From assembly GCA_018697195.1 (NCBI GenBank), contig JAGMWU010000130.1, positions 36,001 through 100,000 on the forward strand: 64,000 nt of DNA, in the 5' to 3' direction. The notes below the pieces were generated by a model. That model had not been told where the DNA came from. It ran no database searches and saw nothing but the letters and a program-made list of their open reading frames with translations. Positions 1-11,300 of the stretch are shown one piece after another; position 1 is the first letter of the stretch, and every line of letters begins with the position of its first letter. The DNA comes from Certhia americana (taxonomy: Eukaryota; Chordata; Aves; Passeriformes; Certhiidae). The translations under genes and the position numbers were made by a program.

Positions 1-709
1 CCTCCTGCATGGTGTGTTGTGTCTTCTCCCTGTGCTGTCAGTGAGGAGCCCTTGCCCACATCTCCTCCATCCCTATTCTTTTTCCATCCCAGTCTTTACA
101 CATCAAAGGCCTCATTTCAAAAGTCCACATTTTTCTCAGAGATACCACAAACCTTTTTAAAATAATAATAAAAATAGATCTCAAACAGGAATAGTTCTGA
201 TTAAAACGTTCCCTGAACTCCTGGTAGATCTCCCAGCTCTCTCCTTTCTCTGCTCATGTGTCTGTCTCTGGAGAGAAGACAAACCCACGACATCTTAGCT
301 GCAGTAGCAGCTCCAGGTCTGTGGATATTCCTTGCACGGGTAAGTCAGGACTTCTTTCCAAGGCTTGCAGATCTGTATCACAAGCGGCGTACATGAGAGA
401 GCACCTACTTCTCACTCCATAATCTTCACAATGCTCCTCCTCCATTATTTCTTCTCTATGAAATCAAGCAATTTGTCTCTTGGGATTTAATGTATATTGC
501 TTTGGCTTTTCTTTCTCCAAGAAAGAAAACATGCAAGACTCTGGAATTTCAGTGTGGGCAGTTCTAGCCAGGCTGAGGTTTCTCAGCCTTGGCTCCTGCA
601 CATGTGAAGAAAAGCAAGAAATGAGGCTGTAGATGTACAGACATTCAACAAAAGATGGCAGAGCTAGGGAAGAGGTTTCATTTCCCTGGAGAGGGGGATT
701 TCCACATTC

Positions 710-728
710 AAAAAAAAAAAAAAAAAAA
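710..728. repeat. Poly-A tract
   Basis: Uninterrupted run of 19 adenines. No retroelement is recognisable next to it. Confidence 0.9.
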
Positions 729-1020
729 TTAACCTAAACTTTTTGAGCTGTTACTAAGTTTTGCTGTGTTCTGGAGCGAGTATCAGTAAGGATTTGCTGT
801 GAAGGGTTCCTGCTGTTGCACCCAGGGCTGGTATGTGTTGTACCCACGTGGAACGTGAGCTGCAAAGTTCAGCTCTGACTTATCACAGGCAGCTGCCTGC
901 TCAGATTTTCCAACTTCTGTCCTCAGCAATTTCTTTCTGTACAAAGGCACCGCTCCCCTGGCCATGTGCACACGCTATAGATGACTCAAGCTATTTAACC
1001 TATGGGCTGGGAAGGGACAT

Positions 1021-1042
1021 GAGAGAGAGAGAGAGAGAGAGA
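1021..1042. repeat. (GA)n microsatellite
   Basis: Eleven uninterrupted GA units in intergenic DNA. The length is likely to vary between individuals. Confidence 0.95.
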
Positions 1043-4000
1043 AACTAATTCTCATTTCTATTTTTAAATGCTCTAGAAACACTGAAATTATGATAATGAA
1101 TAGAATCATAATAATTAAAGTGGTCCGTGAGGCACATTATCTGCACATACATATACCACTTTTTTTTTTATTTTTTTTACTCTTGCCTTTTTGTTATCAG
1201 AGCAATCAGGTTCTGACGAGGTGAAAGGTTGTTTGAAACGAGCAGTTTGTTACAGTCACCATGAGCAATAACGAGCGTGCGTTGTGAGCACACATCCTGC
1301 TGTTCAGACTTGCCGTTGCTACGATAACAGAAACAAAACACCAGTTTCGGGTGTTCGCAGCTTCCGAGGATGTGGTTTATGTGCTGCTTGTGATAGTCTG
1401 ATGACTGAAGATGGCTCTCTTCCAATCATTTTTGAATTTTTGCTGTCTCTTAGAAACCCTTTTGTTGTGAGTACTTGTGAGGACATAAGCGACGACAATA
1501 AAGTTTATTTTCCCAAAGCACAGAAAGCATCCTGGATAATCTGAAATATGTTCTTTCTTTATTTCTTTACCTGCATCTATTCCCGGGGTCTGTGGGTACA
1601 AGTTCTGACTAATCAGACAGATGGAAAGACAGGGTTTGAGCAGGAAGGGAGGACAAATGAGCTTGAAAATAGGATGTTTTTGAAATAATCACTATAATTC
1701 TTAAATAAATTACTTGTCTTGAGACAGCACCTAGAATTCAACACCCATTGTACCAGCTGCTGAGCACAGACACAAGGGAACTAACTCTATTACAGTCTAT
1801 CCTTTGCTATCTGAACTCTCCCAGGGAAACAAAAACGCCATGAGTGCTGGGAGGGATTCCTTTGCTCCATGCGTCACGTTTGAGCTTGCACTAAGCTCTG
1901 CTGCCATAACCTGTATTTATATTCCCGTGGGTGTGTTACAGAAGGCAGTATTTTGGGGGTCCTGTGGATACCACCCCACACTGCTTGGCATTCCACTCCC
2001 ATGAGCTCTCTCACTCCAAACTTCTGACAGGAGGATCAGTCCCTTGCAATTACTGAGTCAGCGCTGTGGCAGCCTCACGACACCACGCTGCGGTGACACG
2101 TCCCCGGGCTGCAGTGCTGGGACAACCTTGCTCTCTAGGGAGAGGTGAGAATTAAGGATGTGCTCGCGAGGAAACAGAACAATGGAGACGTTTTTTTCAC
2201 GGCCGACGTTTGGGGATGTAGCACTTGCAGCTGCCACAGCAAATCAAGAGGATGAATCTGAGAATTTCCTGCCAGAGAGTGAAAAAAATGAAAACAACCC
2301 ATCAACAAACAAGCTAACTTTTGTCACCTGTGTTTTTGGGGAAATTTGCTGAAGCTGTTTGCCAAGAACCACCGTGGGATAATTGATAAATTACAACGTT
2401 TAGGCTCCTGACTTTACAGGGACTCTGGGATCCATGAGAAACTGGGCAAGAGACAGTACCACTTTAAAACACAAGAGGCTGGCCTGATGCTTCAGTACAC
2501 TGAAGTAGGGCTGTTCTGATGAGCCTAAAAATCCTGCAGCCAGCCCTCAGCCTTAAAGCAGTAAAAGGACCCAGATTTTATTTGCTCCTTTCAACTGGCA
2601 TTATCTCCTATGATAAATGCCCTATATGATGTACCCTTGGGTCTTGCCACGCTGGGTGGATGCAGGCAAATAAATTCTGTGCTCTTCCACTCCGAGTGCT
2701 TGCTGCCCAGTCAGGAACACTGCTGTTGTCAGTGGGGAAGCAATTCATTCTGCCACAACTAGGCACTGTAATTCCCTGAGCTCCGTGTCCCAGCTTTCAG
2801 CTGTGAAACCTCTCTGCCAGCATTCACTGCACCAGGGAGAAGGGGAAAACTGCATCACAAAAGCGTCTTTGAAGGCAGCACAAACCCAGGAGTACTTGCA
2901 AAGTGTGTCCAAAGTATTTCAGAGCAACGTTTCAATGAAAGACACATCCTAGAAAATGCAAAGCTAAAAGTACAGGTTGGAGTCAAATGTAAAGGCTTTG
3001 AATAAATTTCCTATACAAAATTTATTGCACTGAGATATAAGGATACACCATGGAAGGCATGCTGCTCTTAACTCGGATGTGCAACAATTGCAAAACCCCA
3101 TTTGCTTCGCTAGAAAACTTCTGTAGGGGATGCAAAATGGAGTGGAAAGAGAAGTGTATCTGCTCTTAAAGCCAAAAACTAGAGCTTCCTTATTTCTTAA
3201 TCCAAGATTGCTGTTTAAGCTCTTCTGGTAAAGCAGAACAGCAGCAAGATCATTTGGATGAATGATGACAGTGGGTGTTTTGCCTCTCTCCACTTTTACA
3301 CTTCCTAAAAATGCACAGTGCTGTTGCTGGCATTAGGGATCAGCAACATGTCCTCCAACATTAAGACTTCCTGTGGAGACACAAACATGTTTATTAATCT
3401 GGCTCCCGTGCCATATTTAGGGCTTGCCAACTCCACTACTGTGATAAGTAAAAGGACAGCACACACACCATCAAAGCCTCAGGACTAAGGAAAATATTAG
3501 CTTCCCTTACGGGCACCTTCTATCCACTCCTACGTAAGAGGAACAAAGACAAAAGGAGGGAACAAAATGATGATTTATCACCTCTAGCGCTACCCACTAC
3601 TGAGGAACAGCTATGAAGGCACGGTGCTGAAATCAAGTGGAAAAAAATGATACCATGGAAACTGAACAAAAATAATAATTTGCTGTTACATCTCTGTCCT
3701 AGACCAGGAAGCCCTTAACCTGCAAATTGCCAGATGCTCAGCATATACTGGTGAAGTCTCATCACATTTTTGCCTTATTATTCTTTTCCTTACACATCTG
3801 TTCCCAGTCATGTTCAGAAACAAAATTCTGCATTGGCTGCGTACCTGGCAGGACCAAATACACCTTTTATGATTTTTTCAGTTTCTGCTTGAAGTGTGCT
3901 GATGGTATATACACATTTAAATGTTTGGCCAGTCTGAGGAAAAGAAGTAAATAGGAGGTAAGTAGCAGAACATCAGCAGTGTCTAAAGGATGGCTGAATG

Positions 4001-4089
4001 CTGGAGAAGCTGAAAGGCGGCCCTGAAACAGAGACCTACATGCTGAAGAGAGCAGAGAAGGCCTCCCTCAGGAAAACACCGGGTGCAGA

Positions 4090-4520
4090 TACCCAGAATC
4101 ACAAAATCAGAGTTGTTAGATTGGAAGGGACCTCTGGAAATCATCCAGTCCAAGCCTCTGCCAAGGCAGGGTCACCTGGAGCAGGTGACACAGCAGCGTG
4201 TCCAGGTGGGGTCTGAATGTCCCCAGGGAGGGAGACTCCACAACCTCCCTGGGCAGCTGTGTCAGTGCTCTGCCACCCTCAATGGAAAAAAATTCTTCCT
4301 CATGCTGAGGTGGAACTGCTTGTGTGTTAGTTTACAGACATTGCTCCTCATCCTGTTGCTGGGCACCACTGAGGAAAGTCCAGCACCATCCCCTTGGCGC
4401 TTTGAGATATTTACATGCACTGATGAGATCCCCTCTCCACGATGCCCCAGACTGTGGAATTCAAGTTTCTGCAGCTTGAGAGGGCATTGCCCGACCCCGT
4501 GTTCTCCTCCATTAGGATAT
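4090..4520 (-). mobile_element. CR1 LINE 3' end, 5'-truncated, reversed
   Basis: The + strand begins with AGAATCACAAAATC, the complement of the ATTCTATGATT-type octamer repeats that end CR1 elements. It continues with the conserved CR1 phrases TTGGAAGGGACCTCTGG, ATCATCCAGTCCAA, GGAGACTCCACAACCTCCCT and TGATGAGATCCCCTCTC. The LINE therefore lies on the - strand with its 3' end at about 4090. Similarity fades after about 4445, so the right edge is approximate. It is heavily diverged, non-coding here, and ends just before the PPP1R21 CpG island. A 163-residue open frame that overlaps it is repeat translation. CR1 is the dominant avian LINE family. Confidence 0.88.
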
Positions 4521-4817
4521 AATGGATGTACTCAGCATCTCCTTCAGCTAGGACACGAGGGCTGGAGGCTGTAGGGAGATCCAAGCGCCGGCACTGACAC
4601 CCACCGCGAGCTGCGGGAAGTGACGGAACCGCCTTTTGTTTGATCGAGTCCCGCATGGGCCCGCAAATACCCGCGGCGGCTGCCTCAGTGTCTGAGCGCC
4701 TCCAGAGTCCCGGGGCTCCCCCTGGCGACAGCGCTGCCCTGCCGGGACCGCCAGGGGCACGGTGCCCAGGCAGGGATGGCGCCGGGGCACCGGAGCATCG
4801 CTCGCCGCGCCCCCCAA

Positions 4818-4834
4818 TCGCGATTATCGCGACA
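4818..4834. promoter_or_regulatory. ZBED1/DREF-like palindrome
   Basis: TCGCGATTATCGCGA (4818-4832) is a perfect inverted repeat around one central base. Its right arm extends to TATCGCGACA (4825-4834). The complement TGTCGCGATA fits the published human DREF/ZBED1 consensus TGTCG(C/T)GA(C/T)A. Confidence 0.55.
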
Positions 4835-4910
4835 TGAGCCCGCTCGCGGGCGAGGTTTTTTGGGCGGGGTGGCGCCCCGTAGCCCGGAGGCCGCGCGCGG
4901 CCCGGCAGCC

Positions 4911-4924
4911 GTTGCCATGGCAAC
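4911..4924. promoter_or_regulatory. Palindromic RFX X-box
   Basis: GTTGCCATGGCAAC is a perfect 14-bp palindrome made of two RFX half-sites (GTTGCC and GGCAAC). This is the classical high-affinity X-box of RFX-family factors. It lies about 355 bp upstream of the PPP1R21 start codon inside the CpG island. Confidence 0.75.
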
Positions 4925-4946
4925 GGGCGGCGAGCGCCTCGTCGGT

Positions 4947-4956
4947 GTCACGTGAT
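4947..4956 (+). promoter_or_regulatory. CLEAR-like E-box GTCACGTGAT
   Basis: GTCACGTGAT differs by one base from the palindromic CLEAR consensus GTCACGTGAC, bound by TFEB/TFE3/MITF. It also suits USF. The spacing from the X-box is 22 bp. Motif evidence only. Confidence 0.55.
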
Positions 4957-5149
4957 CCGCCATCTTCCCCGCCCCCTCCCGCCGCCATCTTGGAAGTTGC
5001 GTCAAGATGGTGGCGCCGGCGGCTTGAAAGCTCCGCCCCCTCCCCACCTCGCGCGCGGCGTGGTTACGTCGTGGCGTTCCCGCCGCCGTGAACCCGGAAG
5101 TGCGTCTTGGCATTCGCGGGCGTGTGGGGCCGGCGGGAGCGCCCGAGAG

Positions 5150-5277
5150 AGGAGCCGAGCCCGCGGCCGAGAGGAGCGAGCCTGGCCGAGAAGAGCCGTA
5201 GCCTGGCCGAGAGAAGGAGCCGAGCCACGGGCCGAGTCCACAGCCGAGCCGAGTCCAGCTGAGCCGGCAGGGCGGAG
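5150..5277 (+). other. PPP1R21: PPP1R21 5' UTR with GCCGAG repeats
   Basis: From about 5150 to 5260 the sequence contains about eight copies of GCCGAG separated by short spacers. I find no ATG between 5101 and the start codon at 5278, so ribosomes should reach the annotated start directly. The 5' boundary is not visible from sequence and is set here at the first repeat copy. Confidence 0.55.
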
Positions 5278-5334
5278 ATGGCGGCGGCGGAGCTGCAGGG
5301 GAAGTACCAGAAGCTGGCCCAGGAGTACTCCAAG
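5278..5334 (+). CDS. PPP1R21: PPP1R21 coding exon 1 (residues 1-19)
   Basis: Starts MAAAELQGKYQKLAQEYSK and ends in phase 0 before GTACAC. Its last lysine is the K of the KLRAQ motif. Intron 1 (5335-8003, 2669 bp) begins inside the CpG island; I recognise nothing else in it. Confidence 0.96.
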
Positions 5335-8300
5335 GTACACCGGCGGCCCACCCCGCTGCCGCCCCGCCGCGGGGCCCGCAGCTCTGGCGCCGCTCGGGGC
5401 TGCAGCGCTGCTTTCCGTGGTAGCGCGGCGTGCCTGTTCCGCGGGAGGAGGCGCAGGCAGGCTCGGGAGGTGCGGCTCTGCCGGTGCCGAGGGAGCGCGG
5501 CGAGAGGCGGAGCGGCCTCGTCTGCAGGGCATCCTGGAATGCAGGCAGCGGGCTCAGCTGGGCCAGGGAAGTGAAACTGGCAGCGTTTTCCTTTGCTGTC
5601 CCCTTCCCGGTGCGGCGCCAGACTGGGTTTTATCCGCCTGGATGTGAGCATTCTCCGGGGTGTCGGTCGTGCCCCTCAGCCGTGTGAGCTGGCTCTTCGG
5701 CCGGCGGCTGTGGGAGCTCGGCGGTGCTGCTTGCAGAGTCTCGGAAGGGAGCAGGACGCTTGCTTCCACACCTGCCTCCTGTCTGGCCCCCTTCTTCTGC
5801 CCTAGGTGACTTTGCATCCTGTTTCTGGTGCTGCTTGACGCAGGGTTTGCAAAGATCTGTAGCCCGTAGTGGAGAGAGAATGCCTTTTCCTTGCCAAGGT
5901 GCTTGAGATGACTTCTAAAATAGTTTGTATTAAGCCTTGCTCCCTAAAAGGAAGAGGAGATTCTTGGTCTTGAGTGGCAGAGTCCTTTCAACAGCTTGGG
6001 GAAGAGTGGTGGCACTTTGGTTTTGTGTAGCCCCACATCAGCAGCTGGCACAAGGCACTTGACTGTATTTGACACTTCTCCCAGCTTACAGAGCCATGCC
6101 TTTAAATATTCTTCTCCTTGGAACTGTGATAAAAACACCATGTGTAGCATCTAAATTGTTCGTAGATTTATCCTTTTAATGCTTCCACAAAGTAAATTTA
6201 AGAAAATTTAATTTACTTTGCTGCTTTGTAGGTCACAAAATTCACGTGTCTTGTTTTATACATAGGCTCTGTTGTTATTCCTTGGAGGTCAATAGTGGCT
6301 GAAGATAAGATAATGATGGGATTTTGGTGCTTGATTCCTGAATGAGCAGTGGAAGTGTGGACTTCTGACTGTAGCTTCCCAAAGTTCCAGCTGCTGGATC
6401 CTTTCTTTTAGTACCATGGTGTCCGGCAGCTTTCTTTGCGCATCATCGTGCACTTCTCAGCCTGTGGCATTTCCTTTCTCCTTTGTGGGAACTATTTTTT
6501 TCTGTCTCATCCCATTTCTCGTGCAGTGCTGTTCATGGTGGGACTCCCCTTTGCAGAACCCTCTCCTCTTTGTTGTTGGCTGCTTGTTGTGTGCAGGTGG
6601 AAATGGAGAGTAGCCCTGGAGCAGCCTGGTCACTTCAAGGTGCTGTGGAAGCCACGGAGAGAGGTGAACAAGAGTTTGACAGACTCAAGCAGTGCTGGGG
6701 GAAGCCCCTGCCAAAGGATTGCTTTTCCTCTGGGTTCACAGAGCAGTCCAGAAGAAGGATGAGGAGAAGAAGAGACTCTGAAAGCACACAGGTTGCAGCT
6801 TCTGCCTCTCTCATGAAGGAATAGTCAAAACAGCTTTGTGGCAGCCTGTGTGGGTCACACTTCAGCTGAGCTCTCTGGGTGCAGCAGGACTGAGCTGCTT
6901 CATGCTCTGCACCTGACGTGTTCCTGCAGTAGTAGCTGTGGCACAAAGACAGGTGTGGAAAACTCCTGCACTGCTCCTTCTTGCTAGGGAAGCCCTGTGC
7001 TTGGAAGTTTTTCTGTGGTGCACTGAGAAGGTTCTTGTCTTGCCTTTGTGGTGCCTGAGCAGCACAGTGGGAATAGTGCAGGGGAAACAGCTTAGCAGTG
7101 ACCTCTGACCTTTCAAATACACTCAGTCATCACACTTTAACAGCGGGAGCCCCTCCTGGTTGTCACTGAATCTTGCTTTTTATGCACCTGCCAGAGGTAT
7201 TCCCAAACACTGTACACACCCTTTTAATTTATATCTGCAACAGCTGGACTCACACATGTCAAATGAATACAAACTGCCTTTGAAGAAACCAGGATTCAAG
7301 CAATTGTCAAGGAATGGGAAGATGAACTGTCAGTATCCTCATTGCTGCAGGGTAGAGGTACTCTGTGGAGTGACTGAGAAACAGATTTCTTGAGTATCAC
7401 TTTTCGCTGCAGTGATTTTTAGCTCAGATTTTGGGTACTTATAAGCAAGGCTTAGAGGGCTTTTCCTTCTATGGTTTTTATGCCTTTGTGTGTCGGTCTG
7501 TTCTCTCTGAATCATCTGCTGTCATTGGCAATAAATTATTTTGCATTAAACTTAATCTCTTCAATTGATACAGATTTTGACTTTGTGAGTCCTGTTTATG
7601 TTCTGGAACCGGTTATAAACAGTTTTGGGGAGAGGCAGAAATAGCCCTGAATGTGACCAAAGACTTCATTAGTCAGGGAAGATGTTGCAACTTTTCCATG
7701 TCTGTTCCTAGTTCTTCAAATCTTAACTATATTGAAATAACTGGTCTTCAAATGTGTTTATTGAGTACAAATTTTGTTCTATTTGACCAAAATGTTCAGG
7801 TGGTAAAGTTGTTTCTTGGCAAGTCAGGATATAAAATGGATACTCTTTTCAACCTGATACCATTGCTATCTACCTGAAGAGGATACTTGAAAAAGCATTC
7901 ACACTGGGCACTCACCTGAGAGAATGTGATGCTTTCTGCACTTATGAATGGTTTTTATTCATTCTGTTGTCTTGCATAGTTACTGGCCCCTCTTGTTTTT
8001 CAGCTTCGTGCTCAGAACCAAGTCCTGAAAAAAGGAGTTGTAGATGAGCAGGCAAACTCTGCCTCACTGAAGGTAATCTCTAAAAACTTCTCATGTCCGG
8101 TGTACTAAGCTGTGATAAAATAAGTATATAGGGGTGCTTTTTACCAAAAAGTAATCAATAAAAGAATGAAGGAGGAACTTGATTTTAGTAAAAGAATTTC
8201 TGTTTTGCAGCTAGCCTGTTCTCTATAAGTGCTGATTTTGTAAAAGGGGAAGGTTGATTTTTGATGGTTATCCTATAGAATTAAATAATTACTTGGATAT

Positions 8301-11300
8301 GATCTGTGGTCTGCTCAAGGAAGTGAAATATATTTTTTTAGTTTAGAAACGATACTTTTTGTCTCTTCAGTGTTAAAAAAGTGAAGCAATTTTCTAATTT
8401 GTTCTTGTTTTTAATTTGTAAAAATAAATACGAACATTTTAAAATTAATATTTTTTTTTTTTTAATCAGGAACAACTGAAGATGAAGGATCAATCACTGA
8501 GGAAACTGCAACAAGAAATGGACAGCTTGACCTTTCGAAATCAGCAACTTGCCAAGCGGGTGGAGCTACTTCAAGATGAACTTGCATTAAGTGAAACCCG
8601 GGGCAAAAAGAGCAAGGTACGTGCTGAAGGCAAAAAAGACATAGCCTTATCCTGATTTTTAGCAGTAGGTATTCTGTATCAAGGGTTGAGCTGAATGTTC
8701 TTGCCAGAACTTGTGTTATTTTACCTGATGTTAGTGAAAATACCCATGAAACAGGTATTAATATATCTAACACATGCTGTCTAGTTCTCTACTCTTCTAG
8801 TCTGTCAGCTGACTGATGCTGAATTGCTGTCTTCTTTTATGGATATTCAGTGTTCTAACAACTGGGAAATACTTTGGAGCTCTGTGATTAGTCAGCTGCC
8901 ATGCAGAAAGCTGATCATTTCCCATCCCCACCTCTTAGCTTTGTAATTTTGATGTTGGTAGTTAACTCTTCAGCCTGTGATCATAGCTTTTCTATATGAA
9001 TCTTGTCAAATGCTTTGAAATCTAAATTTTTAACTTATATTCTTTACGTTATTTCAAAATGACAGAATGATTTCAACACTGTGATCTTTCTCTGCCAAAG
9101 TGCTTGCTGATTAAACCTAATAATACCTTATTCTAAGACCAACTGTGCCTTCTGTAGGTAGCATCACAATTCCAGGGGAGGTGTGCTTGGACTAAAGTAT
9201 TTCTCAAGCATCTCTTGCTACTTTCCTCATGAAGAAACCCCTCTTTATTACTGCTGTCTTTTCTTTTTGGTGCTATCTTTTCTCAATGTGCTGTAGTTTT
9301 CAAGACTGTCTTTAAAGAAATCATGCAATTGATTAGTAATATGATCATGTTCCTTATTTCTCCCCTAAACCCTTGCCCATTTTTCTGCTGTCCAATTTCT
9401 TGACAAGCATAGTGCTTCTGATTACATTTTTGTGCACCATAATAGATTGTTCTTTCAAATGTAGTTTGACCCTTCTGTTCTTCTATTTCAAATCCTGTAA
9501 GTTACTGTTTTGCTGGCTGCGTTTCCAAATTTTGAAGGATGTCAGCCTGTCTTTAGTAGCTTTGCAAACCATTGCCACTGAGTTTCTTTTCTGTTCATCT
9601 GTCAAAATGCACAACTTTAGTTCCCTGATCTGTGTCAGAGTGCAGTCCTTTTAGAAAGAGCAAAACACGTGCCCATATCTCAGGTGGAAGTCACAGGCTG
9701 GCATCAAATGCAGAGGTGACTTATCTGCCCTACATGTCCCTAGTTCTTGAAGTTTGGTGTTAAGTTTAAATGCAAAGAATTGTGTTTGTGTTTGGTGATA
9801 ATACCTTTCTTCAGCAGTGTGGTGTAGGGGATTCACTGGTGGTCTGAGTCTTTTGGATTCAATGAGTGAAAAATGAGGAAACAGTTGGCAGAGGGATATG
9901 TGTGGTTGATGGGCAGGGAAGACCCTGTGGTTTCCATGGCACCTTGTGCTAGAGCCTGCTGAGAGCAGCCTGACTTACTCCTGTCCCCTTGCTGGCCACA
10001 GATGTGTCTTACACACAGCTACCAAACCAACTGAGCCTGTATGTGAAGGGTTTGGGATTACTGACTGCGTGGGATCATGCAGAATTCCAGTGAATTCAGA
10101 TGGGCTGTTGCCCATCCAAGTGATTGATTCCCTGTGTGTGTGAATGGGACACCTGAGTGGAGCCTTTCCTTTGGCAGTGTTGTGCCCCTGTAGGGTCACA
10201 AGGGTGTGAAGGAAGGTGTGCTGCCTTGAGGCTGGTGCTGTGTGCAATATTCCCACCTTTTGATGTATCAGTCAGTGTCAACAGGACATCTGCTGGTGTG
10301 CCCCTTCTGGGAATTATCTGTTGGAATTGTTCTCACAGACCTAGGACATGGAGACGATGAGTGCATTTTGTCTCTTTTAGAAAAGTGTAGAATCCTCATC
10401 TCAGCTGAGCCAAGAACAGAAAAGTGTCTTCAATGAAGATCTTCAGAAGAAAATAGAAGAAAATGAACGACTGCATATACTTGTGAGTGAAATTTTTGGT
10501 TCAGAAAACTGGTGATACAAAGATATGGAAAGTAACGTGCTATCTGAAAACTGGTGGGTTTAGAAGCTTAGTTGTATGCAGAGCAGTAGATTAGATCAGT
10601 TAGTTTGATTATAAAGATGCTCACTAGGCAAATAAAGTATTTTGACTTTGGATTCTTTAGACAATGTGTGGAATCACATAATATGTGTTTTCTCATTTGG
10701 ATTTTTAGCTTTTGGTGACAGCTGACCTACTGAAAGTAGCCTGGTACTGGATGGAAATTTCTTCCTAGTTCATTAACTGTTTCAGAATTGCTTTAAAGTT
10801 GAACATATTTTCTGCAAGTTGCTGTAATTAAGTCAGGAATTACTTCATCAAAATGGAATGCATTTCACTTTAGGAAACTTGAGGAAAACCTTTAGGCTCA
10901 AGTTCAGTTTTTTGTGTGTCTGCTATTAGTCAGCAATACATTTAAAGAATGTTTAGTACTGCAAAACTTTCTTTTTATAGAAGTACTTTGTTCCTGAATC
11001 TTTTCTCTGTAAATCCAGTAAAACTTCTGTGTGTCTGAGAACTAGTAATTGCTGTTAACCTGATCTGGCTAATGAAATTGGAGTAACTTAAAGGACTGGT
11101 TTCAGTAGTAAAAATGAAGCTTTTGTAAGATCTTTGCTTTTCTTCCTGTAGTTCTTTGAAGCAGATGAGCAGCACAAACGTTTAGAAGCAGAGCTGAGGA
11201 GTAGACTGGAGGTTTTGGAAACGGATGCTGCCCAGCACCAAGCTGTCGTGGACAGCTTAACGAAGAAATACACAGACACCATAGAGAAGCTGCAGAATGA

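Larger units (their letters stand above)
1..4089. other. Intergenic DNA upstream of PPP1R21
   Basis: I see no supported coding exon here. ORFs on both strands are short and have no recognisable domain. The stretch contains a poly-A run (710-728), a GA dinucleotide repeat (1021-1042), an AATAAA hexamer near 1497 and a MARE/AP-1-like TGAGTCAGC near 2053. In the human locus FOXN2 lies upstream in the same orientation, so part of its 3' UTR could reach into this stretch, but nothing in the sequence proves that. Confidence 0.5.
4600..5600 (+). promoter_or_regulatory. PPP1R21: CpG-island promoter of PPP1R21
   Basis: GC- and CpG-rich block spanning the first coding exon. Sites visible by eye are a ZBED1/DREF-like palindrome (4818-4834), a GC box (4862-4869), a palindromic RFX X-box (4911-4924), an E-box GTCACGTGAT (4947-4956), three YY1-like CCATCTT elements (4959-5014), an ATF-like TTACGTCG (about 5064) and an ETS/GABPA-type CCGGAAGT (about 5094-5101). 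There is no TATA box at a suitable place. This is the typical make-up of a housekeeping promoter with dispersed starts. The transcription start is inferred to lie between about 5000 and 5150. Factor binding is motif inference only. Confidence 0.8.

Noticed and set aside
4083..4574. 163-residue + strand open frame
   Set aside because: It is translation of the reversed CR1 tail; no domain and no splice or start support.
4411..5651. Several long open frames on both strands rich in Arg, Pro and Ala
   Set aside because: GC-rich CpG-island sequence lacks stops by composition. Only the short exon at 5278-5334 has a homologous product.
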